Shown: positions 25,936 to 34,088 of the stretch, piece by piece
Position numbering within the stretch: the stretch's first letter is position 1
How the letters are laid out: every line of letters starts with the position of its first letter
Origin: Sphaerotilus sulfidivorans
GTDB lineage: Bacteria; Pseudomonadota; Gammaproteobacteria; Burkholderiales; Burkholderiaceae_C
Assembly (NCBI RefSeq): GCF_013426975.1
Contig: NZ_JACCPY010000013.1
Coordinates: forward strand, 37,047 to 101,046
Reading direction: 5' to 3'
Length of the DNA stretch: 64,000 bases
Translations under genes and position numbers: made by a program
The notes under the pieces: generated by a model
Seen by the model: only the letters and a program-made list of their open reading frames with translations
Database searches by the model: none
What the model was told of the DNA's origin: nothing

Positions 25936-26027
25936 TGGCCAACCGACAAGAAAGCACTGGATTGAATCGGTCGGCCGCCTCAGCATCGCGCGTTCCGATG
26001 CCTTTGTGCGCCTGGCGCCTGATTCCG

Positions 26028-27272
26028 ATGAGCTTTGACCTGCCCCTGTCCTCGGCGCTGCTGCGCCAGATCGCCGATGAGCATGGCACCCCGGTGTGGG
26101 TCTACGACGCGGCGATGATCCGCCGCCGCATCGACGACCTGCGCGCCTTCGACACCGTGCGCTTCGCGCAGAAGGCCAATTCCAACACCCATGTGCTGCG
26201 CCTGATGCGCGAGCAGGGCGTGATGGTGGACGCGGTCTCGCTGGGCGAGATCGAGCGCGCGCTGCGCGCCGGCTTCCAGCCGGGCTGCACGCCGGGGAGA
26301 CCGTCGGAGATCGTCTTCACCGCCGACCTGTTCGACCGCGCGACGCTGGCGCGGGTGGTGGAGCTGGGCGTGCCGGTCAACGCCGGCTCGGTCGACATGC
26401 TGCGCCAGCTCGGCGCGGTGGCCGCGGGCCACCCGGTCTGGCTGCGCATCAATCCCGGCTTCGGCCACGGCCACAGCAACAAGACCAACACCGGCGGCGA
26501 GCACAGCAAGCACGGCATCTGGCATGCCGACCTGCCGCTGGCGCTGGAGGCGATCCGCACGCACGGCCTGCGCCTGGTGGGCCTGCACATGCACATCGGC
26601 TCGGGCGTCGACTACGGCCATCTCGAGCAGGTCTGCGAGGCGATGGTCGATCTGGTGGTGCGCAGCGGCGCGGACCTGGAGGCGATCTCGGCCGGCGGCG
26701 GCCTGTCGGTGCCCTACCGCGACGGCGAGCCGCGCATCGACACCGCGCACTACTTCGGCCTGTGGGACGCGGCGCGTCAGCGCATCGCCGCGCACCTGGG
26801 CCACGCGGTCCACCTCGAGCTGGAGCCGGGCCGCTACCTGGTGGCCGAATCCGGCCTGCTGCTGGCCGAGGTGCGCGCGACCAAGGCGATGGGCGCGAAC
26901 CGCTTCGTGCTGGTGGACGCCGGCTTCAACGACCTGATGCGGCCGTCGATGTACGGCAGCCATCACGCGATCAGCGTGCTGGACGCGCCGGCGGACGCGC
27001 CCCGCCTGCCCTGCGTCGTCGCCGGTCCGCTGTGCGAATCGGGCGACGTCTTCACGCAGGGCGAGGGCGGCGTGGTGCTGACCCGCGCTCTGCCGGCGGT
27101 GCAGGTCGGCGACCTGATGGTGTTCCACAACGGCGGCGCCTACGGCGCGTCGATGTCGAGCAACTACAACAGCCGCCCGCTGATTCCCGAGGTGCTGGTC
27201 GACGCCGGCCAGGCCCGGCTGATCCGCCGCCGCCAGACGGTGGCCGAGCTGCTGGCGCTGGAAGACTGCTGA
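26028..27272 (+). CDS. lysA: Diaminopimelate decarboxylase
   Basis: The product is 414 aa from ATG at 26028. It is a PLP-dependent fold-III decarboxylase making L-lysine from meso-diaminopimelate. The PLP lysine is in FAQKANSN near residue 45, the HMHIGSGVD segment near residue 185 and the GGGLSVPY element near residue 225 bind cofactor, and GPLCESGDVF near residue 335 holds the catalytic Cys. It is closer to the E. coli type than to the operon type with lptL. The stop lies 1 bp from the convergent sppA stop. Confidence 0.95.
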   Translation: MSFDLPLSSALLRQIADEHGTPVWVYDAAMIRRRIDDLRAFDTVRFAQKANSNTHVLRLMREQGVMVDAVSLGEIERALRAGFQPGCTPGRPSEIVFTADLFDRATLARVVELGVPVNAGSVDMLRQLGAVAAGHPVWLRINPGFGHGHSNKTNTGGEHSKHGIWHADLPLALEAIRTHGLRLVGLHMHIGSGVDYGHLEQVCEAMVDLVVRSGADLEAISAGGGLSVPYRDGEPRIDTAHYFGLWDAARQRIAAHLGHAVHLELEPGRYLVAESGLLLAEVRATKAMGANRFVLVDAGFNDLMRPSMYGSHHAISVLDAPADAPRLPCVVAGPLCESGDVFTQGEGGVVLTRALPAVQVGDLMVFHNGGAYGASMSSNYNSRPLIPEVLVDAGQARLIRRRQTVAELLALEDC

Positions 27273-27273
27273 G

Positions 27274-28314
27274 TCAGCGCAGGGCCGGCAGCCCGCCCAG
27301 GGCGCGCACCGCGCCCTCGCCGATGGCCGCGCCGAAGCGCTTGGCCAGCCGCTCGGCGACGTTCTCCTTGGGCGTGTAGTCGATGATTGCCTCGGCCTTG
27401 ATGACATCGCGGGCCACATGGTCGAGATTGCCCAGGCCGTCGGCCAGGCCCATCTTCACTGCCTCCTCGCCGTTCCAGAACAGGCCGGAGAAGGTCTCGG
27501 GCGTTTCCTTCAGGCGCTCGCCCCGGCCCTCGCGCACCGTGTCGATGAACTGGCGGTGGATCTGGTCGAGCATGGCCTGCGCGTAGCCGCGCTGCTTCTC
27601 GCTCAGCGGCGAGTAGGGATCGAGCATGCCCTTGTTCTCGCCGGCGGTCAGCAGCCGGCGCTCGACGCCGACCTTCTCCAGCACCTTGTCGAAGCCGAAG
27701 CCGTCCATCAGCACGCCGATCGAGCCGACGATCGAGGCCTTGTCGACATAGATCTCGTCGGCCGCGACCGCGATGTAGTAGGCGCCGGAGGCGGCGCTTT
27801 CCTCGACCACCGCATAGACCTTCTTGTTGTGCAGCGCCTTCAGGCGCTTGACCTCGTCGTAGACGATGCCGGCCTGCACCGGGCTGCCGCCGGGCGAGTT
27901 GATGCGGATGATGACGCCCTGCGCGCCGGCATCCTCGAAGGCGCTCTTCAGGCCGGACAGCAGCACCTCGGCGCTGGCCTCGCCCCCGGCGGCGATCTCG
28001 CCGCGCAGCTCCACCAGCGCGCTGTGCGGCCCGGACGGCGCGCTGCTGGTGGTGGTGTCCTGGTGAATGGTCCAGGCGGCGAAGACGCCCAGCGCCAGCC
28101 AGCCGAAGCGGAAGAACAGGTTCCAGCGCCGGCTGCTGCGGCGGTCGCGCACATAGTCGCGCGCGAACTGCTCCATCACATGGTCGAAGCTGCCCCGCCC
28201 GATCGGCATCGGTGGTGGTGCGGCCGGCGTGTCGGCTGCCTGTGCGACAGGGTCGGGGAGGGGGGCTGCGTTCGGGGCGGGCGCGGGGGCGGAGGCGTCG
28301 TCTTGCGGGCTCAT
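27274..28314 (-). CDS. sppA: Signal peptide peptidase SppA-type protease (S49)
   Basis: The product is 346 aa from ATG at 28314. A Pro/Ala-rich N-tail of about 60 residues is followed by one transmembrane helix (FGWLALGVFAAWTI near residue 90). The S49 domain has INSPGGSPVQ near residue 145, the nucleophile serine in ESAASGAYYIA near residue 175 and the Lys in VDKASIVGSIG near residue 195. It degrades cleaved signal peptides in the inner membrane with its active site outside. The start overlaps the Rieske gene stop by ATGA. Confidence 0.9.
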   Translation of the reverse strand: MSPQDDASAPAPAPNAAPLPDPVAQAADTPAAPPPMPIGRGSFDHVMEQFARDYVRDRRSSRRWNLFFRFGWLALGVFAAWTIHQDTTTSSAPSGPHSALVELRGEIAAGGEASAEVLLSGLKSAFEDAGAQGVIIRINSPGGSPVQAGIVYDEVKRLKALHNKKVYAVVEESAASGAYYIAVAADEIYVDKASIVGSIGVLMDGFGFDKVLEKVGVERRLLTAGENKGMLDPYSPLSEKQRGYAQAMLDQIHRQFIDTVREGRGERLKETPETFSGLFWNGEEAVKMGLADGLGNLDHVARDVIKAEAIIDYTPKENVAERLAKRFGAAIGEGAVRALGGLPALR

Positions 28315-28694
28315 GGACAGGCGGGCTTCAGTGTGTCCGAAGGATACCAATACACCTGACCGTCGCGCTCCTCGACGCGGATGGCCTTGAGGCGGCGGCC
28401 TCGGCAGGGTCCGCCCACGCACAGGCCGCTGGTCGGCTCGTAGGCCGCGCCATGGATCGAGCACAGGATCCAGCGGCCCTCGTCATCGAGGAAACGGCCG
28501 GGCTGCCAGTCCATCTCGGCCGGCACATGCGCGCACTGGTTCAGGTAGGCCACCGGCTGGCCGTCGAAGCGCAGCACGAAGCCGCGCGCCGGCCGGCCGT
28601 ATTCCAGCAGATCGAAGACATGGGCCAGGCCGCGCTCGATCAGCGCGTCGGAGGCGCACAGCGGCAGCGGCAGCTCAGCAGTGGCATCAGCCAT
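28311..28694 (-). CDS. Rieske 2Fe-2S protein
   Basis: The product is 127 aa from ATG at 28694. The two Rieske ligand pairs are visible: CAH (CxH) near residue 54 and CSIHGAAYEP (CxxH) near residue 78. It is a small soluble ferredoxin-like protein with no membrane segment. It lies between a HAD phosphatase and sppA, overlapping the former by 8 bp and the latter by ATGA, so all are probably in one transcript with rluC. The redox partner is unknown. Confidence 0.88.
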   Translation of the reverse strand: MADATAELPLPLCASDALIERGLAHVFDLLEYGRPARGFVLRFDGQPVAYLNQCAHVPAEMDWQPGRFLDDEGRWILCSIHGAAYEPTSGLCVGGPCRGRRLKAIRVEERDGQVYWYPSDTLKPACP

Positions 28695-29361
28695 GGCGGG
28701 CCAGCCAGTCCTGCAGCTCAAGCACCGAGTGCGCGATCGTCAGCGGCCGCAGGTCGCCGAGCTGCTCGGGCGGATGCGCGCCGTAGGCCACCGCCACCGC
28801 GTCGGTGCCGGCATTGGCGGCGAGCTGCAGGTCGTGCGTGGTGTCGCCGATCATCAGCGTGCGCTCCGGATCGGTGCCGAACTCGCGCATCAGCTCCTGC
28901 AGCATCTGCGGATGCGGCTTGGAGCGGGTCTCGTCGGCGGTGCGGGTGGCGTCGAAGAGGCCGCCCAGCGCGCTGATGCGCAGCGCCTCGTCCAGGCCGT
29001 GGCGGCTCTTGCCGGTGGCCACCGCCAGCCAGTGGTTGCGCTCGCGCAGGCCAGCCAGCAGCTCCGGCACGCCCGCGAACAGCGTGACCTGGTCGTGGCT
29101 GGCGAAATAGTGCTGGCGGTAGCGCCGGCCCAGCTCCGGGTAGAGGTCGACCGGCAGGTCCGGCACCGCGTGCTGCAGCGCGTCCTGCAGGCCCAGGCCG
29201 ATCACATGGGCGGCGGCCTCGTCGCTGGGCACCGGCGCGCCCAGGTCGCGGCAGGCGGCCTGGATCGCGCGCACGATCAGCGCGGTCGAGTCGAACAGCG
29301 TGCCGTCCCAGTCGAAGACGATCAGGTCGTAGCGGCGGGGGCGCAGGGAGGATGAGCTCAT
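28687..29361 (-). CDS. HAD phosphatase, phosphoglycolate-phosphatase-like
   Basis: The product is 224 aa. HAD motif I is FDWDGTLFDS near residue 16, motif II is ATGKSRHGL near residue 115, motif III is SKPHPQM near residue 146 and motif IV is IGDTTHD near residue 172. It resembles Gph (phosphoglycolate phosphatase) and the HAD gene that follows rluC in proteobacteria. The substrate is not certain. Start overlaps the rluC stop by ATGA. Confidence 0.88.
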   Translation of the reverse strand: MSSSSLRPRRYDLIVFDWDGTLFDSTALIVRAIQAACRDLGAPVPSDEAAAHVIGLGLQDALQHAVPDLPVDLYPELGRRYRQHYFASHDQVTLFAGVPELLAGLRERNHWLAVATGKSRHGLDEALRISALGGLFDATRTADETRSKPHPQMLQELMREFGTDPERTLMIGDTTHDLQLAANAGTDAVAVAYGAHPPEQLGDLRPLTIAHSVLELQDWLARHG

Positions 29362-30380
29362 GGCGTGGCAGGGGTGTCGGTGGAAGGAGCTGCGGCGGGC
29401 AGCGGCGGCAGCCGATTCAGCAGCGTGACACAGTCCGGGGGCAGCGGTGCGGCCAGCTCGATGCGCTCGCCGCTGGCCGGGTGATCGAAGGCGAGCCGGC
29501 GCGCGTGCAGGAACATGCGCTCGAAGCGCAGGCCTGGCACCGCCTCGCCGCGCGCCAGCGCCTTGTTCAGCGCGAAGTCGCCGTACTTGTCGTCGCCGAC
29601 GATCGGGTGGCCCTCGTTCTGCAGATGCACGCGGATCTGGTGGGTGCGGCCGGTCTTGATCGTCACGTCCAGCAGCGTGTAGCCGGCCCAGGACTTCACG
29701 ATGCGCACCAGCGAGATCGAGCGCCGCCCGTCGGCATGATCGGCGCCGACCGCGCGCACCCGGCGCTCGCCGGCGGCGTCGAGGTATTTGTGCAGCGCGA
29801 CATCGACCACCTTGCGCGCCGCCGGCCAGGCGCCGATGACCAGCGCCGAGTAGGTCTTGCCGGTCTCGCGCTGGCGGAACTGGTCCTGCAGCGTGGTCAG
29901 CGCGCTGCGCTTCTTGGCGATCAGCAGCAGGCCGGAGGTCTCCTTGTCGAGCCGGTGCACGAGTTCAAGGAACCTGGCTTCGGGCCGCGCGCGGCGCAGC
30001 TGCTCGATGACGCCGAAGCTCACGCCCGAGCCGCCGTGCACCGCCACGCCCGCCGGCTTGTCGACCACCAGCAGATGCTCGTCCTCGAACAGCACCGGGA
30101 ACTCGCGCGCCGGCACCGCCGCCGCGGCCTGCGCGTCGGGCTCGCTCAGCCGCAGCGGCGGCACCCGCACCTGGTCGCCGACCTGCAGCCGCGACTCCGC
30201 GCTGGCGCGGCCCTTGTTGATGCGCACCTCGCCGCTGCGGATGATGCGGTAGACCAGGGTCTTGGGCGCGCCCTTGAGCTCGCGCAGCAGGAAGTTGTCG
30301 AGCCGCTGGCCGGCGCTGCCTTCGTCGACGACGAGATGGCGCACCAGCGCGGTGCTCGGGCTGGAGGCGGTTCCAGTCAA
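29358..30380 (-). CDS. rluC: 23S rRNA pseudouridine synthase RluC
   Basis: The product is about 340 aa. The N-terminal S4 domain includes GQRLDNFLLRELKG, and the catalytic HRLDKETSGLLLIAK segment has the nucleophile Asp. The ends TGRTHQIRVHLQNEGHPIVGDDKYG are typical of RluC/RluD. The best start is TTG at 30380, with AAAGGAG 12 bases upstream; GTG codons further in are alternatives, and no ATG is near. RluC modifies three uridines of 23S rRNA. It is divergent from rne, an arrangement shared by many proteobacteria. The same frame stays open for thousands of codons upstream, but that is antisense to rne. Confidence 0.93.
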   Translation of the reverse strand: MTGTASSPSTALVRHLVVDEGSAGQRLDNFLLRELKGAPKTLVYRIIRSGEVRINKGRASAESRLQVGDQVRVPPLRLSEPDAQAAAAVPAREFPVLFEDEHLLVVDKPAGVAVHGGSGVSFGVIEQLRRARPEARFLELVHRLDKETSGLLLIAKKRSALTTLQDQFRQRETGKTYSALVIGAWPAARKVVDVALHKYLDAAGERRVRAVGADHADGRRSISLVRIVKSWAGYTLLDVTIKTGRTHQIRVHLQNEGHPIVGDDKYGDFALNKALARGEAVPGLRFERMFLHARRLAFDHPASGERIELAAPLPPDCVTLLNRLPPLPAAAPSTDTPATP

Positions 30381-31103
30381 GGGCCGGGCCGGCTCCTTTC
30401 GGGGGTCTTTTCCAGAATCGGGCCGGCCGGGCTTTGCCCCTATAATGCGTTGGACCACGTTGGCGCTGTAAGTGTTTGATTTGCCTGAGTTTAGCGGGCA
30501 CTGAGAAGCAGCCTCCGGCGCAAGGTGGTCGCGGTCGTCTCGCGGCATGCTGCATGCCCGGGATGACTGCAACGCTGATGCAGCGCGCGTTCTGCCGGTG
30601 GTGTGCATTCCCAAGGTGAGTGCGCGGGCTGTCAGGACGGGCGCCAGAGACCACGCTGAAAGAGCCCTGACACAAGGTTTTTCCGGCTGCAGCAGCGATG
30701 GCCGGCGCGGGTCGTGAGAAATCTCGCATGACGACGCGTCCTCCGGCCTGTCGCTGCTGTGGCCTGCGTCCGACGAACGGACGCCGCCGTCGCATGAAGC
30801 AGAAGTGCCTTTTGCCGTTTCCCGACCCGACCGCCGGCGCGCAGCGCCCCTGGCCGGAGCCGTCCGCTGCCGCGGATGCGTCGGATGGCGGACCCGTGCC
30901 CTGCCGGTCTGTCCGGCATCACGCGGCCGGCCTGCTGCGATCCGACCCGGCATCCCTCCTGTCCACGCACGCGCCAACGCCGCGCAGCTGATCCACCCGT
31001 CGCGAGACCGGTGCCTGCCGCGCAGTCCAGGGCGATTCCTTCCCGGCTCCTTCCGTGCGGCCTCGCGCATCTCTTGATGATGAAGCGAGCATGAGGAGAA
31101 AAC
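30381..31103 (+). other. Long intergenic region, probable rne leader
   Basis: This 723-bp stretch between rluC and rne holds no protein gene I can support. Several short frames on both strands are Arg/Pro-rich and have no good start sites. Short inverted repeats occur, for example CTGCA-N7-TGCAG near 30568-30584. In E. coli the long rne leader folds into hairpins bound by RNase E for feedback control; a similar role here is inferred from position only. Confidence 0.55.
30441..30446 (+). promoter_or_regulatory. -10 element of the rne promoter
   Basis: A perfect TATAAT lies between rluC and rne, about 660 bp before the rne start codon. The -35 is poor. It is the strongest promoter hexamer in this gap and would give an rne leader of about 650 nt. 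Confidence 0.5.
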
Positions 31104-33971
31104 GTGAAACGCATGCTGATCAACGCCACGCAGCCGGAAGAGCGGCGCCTGGCGATCGTTGATGGCCAGAAGCTGATCGACTTCGAGACCGAGATCGAAG
31201 GGCGCGAGCAGCGCAAGGGCAACATCTACAAGGCCGTCGTCACCCGTGTCGAGCCCTCGCTGGAGGCCTGCTTCGTCGACTACGGCGAAGACCGACACGG
31301 CTTCCTGCCGTTCAAGGAAATCTCGCGCCAGTACTTCAGGGACGGCGTCGAGGTCCGCTCGGCGCGCATCCAGGACGTGATCAAGGAAGGGCAGGAACTG
31401 CTCGTCCAGGTCGAGAAGGAAGAGCGCGGCAACAAGGGCGCGGCGCTGACCACCTTCGTGAGCCTGGCCGGCCGCTATCTGGTGCTGATGCCCAACAACC
31501 CGCGCGGCGGCGGCGTCAGCCGCCGCATCGAGGGCGAGGACCGCGAGGAGCTGAAGGAGAACCTCGAGCAGCTCGAGTACCCGAAGGGCATGTCGCTCAT
31601 CGCCCGCACCGCCGGCATCGGCCGCACCGCGCCCGAGCTGCAGTGGGACCTGAACTACATGCTCAAGCTGTGGTCGGCGATCGACGACGCGGCCAAGGGC
31701 GGCAAGGGCGCCTTCCTGATCTATCAGGAGTCGTCGCTGGTGATCCGCGCCATCCGCGACTACTTCACCGCCGACATCGGCGAGATCCTGATCGACACCG
31801 ACGACATCTACGAGCAGGCGCGGCAGTTCATGCTGCACGTCATGCCCGAGACGGCCAACCGCGTGAAGCGCTACCGCGACGACGCGCCGCTGTTCAGCCG
31901 CTTCCAGATCGAGCACCAGATCGAGACGGCCTTCAGCCGCACGGTGCATCTGCCCTCGGGCGGTGCGATCGTGATCGACCACACCGAAGCGCTGGTGTCG
32001 ATCGACGTCAACTCGGCGCGTGCCACCCGTGGCGGCGACATCGAGGAGACCGCGACCCGCACCAACCTCGAAGCCGCCGACGAGATCGCCCGCCAGGCGC
32101 GCCTGCGCGACCTGGGCGGCCTGCTGGTGGTCGACTTCATCGACATGGAGGAGTCGAAGAACCGCCGCGAGGTCGAGCAGCGCCTGCGCGATGCGCTGCG
32201 CCATGACCGCGCCCGCGTGCAGTTCTCGTCGATCTCGAAGTTCGGCCTGCTGGAGATGAGCCGCCAGCGCCTGCGCCCGGCGCTGAGCGAGGGCAGCCAC
32301 ATCACCTGCCCGCGCTGCAACGGCACCGGCCACATCCGCGACACCGAGTCCTCCGCGCTGCAGACGCTGCGCATCATCCAGGAGGAGTCGATGAAGGAGG
32401 GCACGGCCGCCGTCCACGTCCAGGTGCCGGTCGAGGTCGCCAGCTTCCTGCTCAACGAGAAGCGCACCGAGATCACCAAGATCGAGCTCAAGCAGCGCGT
32501 CACCGTGCTGCTGGTGCCCAACAAGCACCTCGACACGCCGAACTACAAGCTCGAGCGCCTGCGCCATGACGATGCGCGCCTGGAGAACCTGAAGGCCAGC
32601 TACTCGATGATCGAGGAGCCGCCCGAGGACGTCGGCCTGCCCCGCCGCGAGAAGCAGCAGGCCAAGGCCAAGCAGGAGCCGGTGATCAAGGGCGTGCTGC
32701 CCGACCAGCCCGCGCCGGTCGCCGCGCCGAAGCCCGAGCCGGTCGCGGCGGCCCCGGTCGCCGCCGCACCGGCTCCGGTGGCGGCGCCTGTGCCGGCCCC
32801 GGCTCCGGTGGCCCCGGCGCCTGCGCCGGCCACCGGCTTCTTCGGCTGGATGAAGCGCCTGTTCGGCATCGCGCCGGCGCCCGCGCCGGTGCAGGCCGCG
32901 GTTCAGCCGGTGGCCTCGGCCGCTCAGTCGGTCGACGCCGACCCGGCGGTCGCCCAGCCCGCAGCGGCCCCGGCCGGCGAGCTGCGCGGTGAGCGTGGCG
33001 AGCGCGGCGATCGTCGCGGCGGCCGCAACGGCGAGCGCCGTGGTGGACGCAACGGCGAGCGCGGCGAACGTGGAGAGCGCGCCGAGCGTGGCGAGCGCGG
33101 CGAACAGCGCGGCGACCGTCCGCCGCGTGGCGAACGGGGCGAGCGCGGTGAGCGTCCGCAGCGCGAGCGTCGCCCGGCCCCCGAGGTCGCGGTGCCGGCC
33201 GACGAAGCCGCGCTGCAGGCGCCGGCCTTTGCCGACACCCAGCCTCAGGCCTTCGATGGTGAGGATGCCAGCGCCGAGCGTGATGGCCGCCGCCGCCGCC
33301 GTGGCGGTCGCAACCGCCGTGATCGTGACGAGCGCGGTGCCGAGGGCGTGGTGACCGAGGACGGCCAGGCCGTCGAGGTCGTGCCGACCGAGGTGTCCGA
33401 GCCGGCCGAGCCCGCACCGGTGGCCGCCGACGAGGTCCGCGAGGACGGCGCCGCCCGCGAGGAAGGCCGCCGTCGCCGCCGCCGTGGCGGTCGCCGCGAC
33501 GAGGCGGCTGGCGAGGGCGCGCCCGACGGCGTGTCCGAAGGCCAGGACGCCGAGCCGGCGGCCGTGGCCGCGCTGGCTCCGGTCGAGCAGGCTGTCGAGC
33601 CGGTGGTCGCTGCCGCTGCCGTGGCGGCGGTCGCCGAACCGGTGCTGCAGGCCGTGGCCGAGCCGACCGCCGAGCCGGTTGCCGAGCCTGTCGCCGAGCC
33701 CGTGGCGGTCGCGCAGCCCTATGTGCTGCAGATCGAGGCGCTGGCCGAAGTGGCCCGCGAGGCCGGTCTGGAGTGGATCAACTCCGACCCGGACAAGGTC
33801 CGCGCGGTCCAGGAGGCCATCGCCGCCGAGCCCAAGCCGGTCCATGTGCCGCGCGAGCCGCGTCCGGTGGTGCTGGTCGACGAGGGTCCGCTGATCCTGG
33901 TCGAGACCCGCCGCGATCTGGCCTCGCTGCAGCTGCCTTTCGAGGTCGAGGCCCAGGCGGCGCGCGGCTGA
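31104..33971 (+). CDS. rne: Ribonuclease E
   Basis: The product is 955 aa from GTG at 31104, preceded by GAGGAG. The S1 RNA-binding domain spans about residues 36-120, the DNase I-like catalytic region has [14 protein letters not shown] and VVDFIDME (metal-binding Asp pair near 295 and 340), and the zinc link is CPRCNGTGH near 402. After about residue 520 the tail is Ala/Pro-rich with an amphipathic [10 protein letters not shown] helix near 578-588 that may bind the membrane, then long Arg/Gly/Glu-rich repeats (about 630-690, 730-760 and 790-800) that can bind RNA, and a conserved C-terminal stretch. It processes rRNA and mRNA and scaffolds the degradosome. Confidence 0.97.
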   Translation: MKRMLINATQPEERRLAIVDGQKLIDFETEIEGREQRKGNIYKAVVTRVEPSLEACFVDYGEDRHGFLPFKEISRQYFRDGVEVRSARIQDVIKEGQELLVQVEKEERGNKGAALTTFVSLAGRYLVLMPNNPRGGGVSRRIEGEDREELKENLEQLEYPKGMSLIARTAGIGRTAPELQWDLNYMLKLWSAIDDAAKGGKGAFLIYQESSLVIRAIRDYFTADIGEILIDTDDIYEQARQFMLHVMPETANRVKRYRDDAPLFSRFQIEHQIETAFSRTVHLPSGGAIVIDHTEALVSIDVNSARATRGGDIEETATRTNLEAADEIARQARLRDLGGLLVVDFIDMEESKNRREVEQRLRDALRHDRARVQFSSISKFGLLEMSRQRLRPALSEGSHITCPRCNGTGHIRDTESSALQTLRIIQEESMKEGTAAVHVQVPVEVASFLLNEKRTEITKIELKQRVTVLLVPNKHLDTPNYKLERLRHDDARLENLKASYSMIEEPPEDVGLPRREKQQAKAKQEPVIKGVLPDQPAPVAAPKPEPVAAAPVAAAPAPVAAPVPAPAPVAPAPAPATGFFGWMKRLFGIAPAPAPVQAAVQPVASAAQSVDADPAVAQPAAAPAGELRGERGERGDRRGGRNGERRGGRNGERGERGERAERGERGEQRGDRPPRGERGERGERPQRERRPAPEVAVPADEAALQAPAFADTQPQAFDGEDASAERDGRRRRRGGRNRRDRDERGAEGVVTEDGQAVEVVPTEVSEPAEPAPVAADEVREDGAAREEGRRRRRRGGRRDEAAGEGAPDGVSEGQDAEPAAVAALAPVEQAVEPVVAAAAVAAVAEPVLQAVAEPTAEPVAEPVAEPVAVAQPYVLQIEALAEVAREAGLEWINSDPDKVRAVQEAIAAEPKPVHVPREPRPVVLVDEGPLILVETRRDLASLQLPFEVEAQAARG

Positions 33972-34022
33972 TGACGTGAGTCCGGTGGTGATGCCCTGCG
34001 CCAGCAGGGCGTCTCCGACATG

Positions 34023-34055
34023 ACGCCGCCCGGCTTGCGCCCGGCGGCGTTTTTC
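34023..34055 (+). terminator. Rho-independent terminator after rne
   Basis: ACGCCGCC (34023-34030) pairs with GGCGGCGT (34043-34050) across a 12-nt loop, followed directly by TTTTTC. It lies about 50 bp after the rne stop. Confidence 0.85.
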
Positions 34056-34088
34056 TTGGCCGGGCATGATGCGTGCTGAGTCCGTGGC

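Noticed and set aside
30381..31103. Short Arg/Pro-rich frames in the rluC-rne gap
   Set aside because: No start-site support, no homology features, and strong composition bias.
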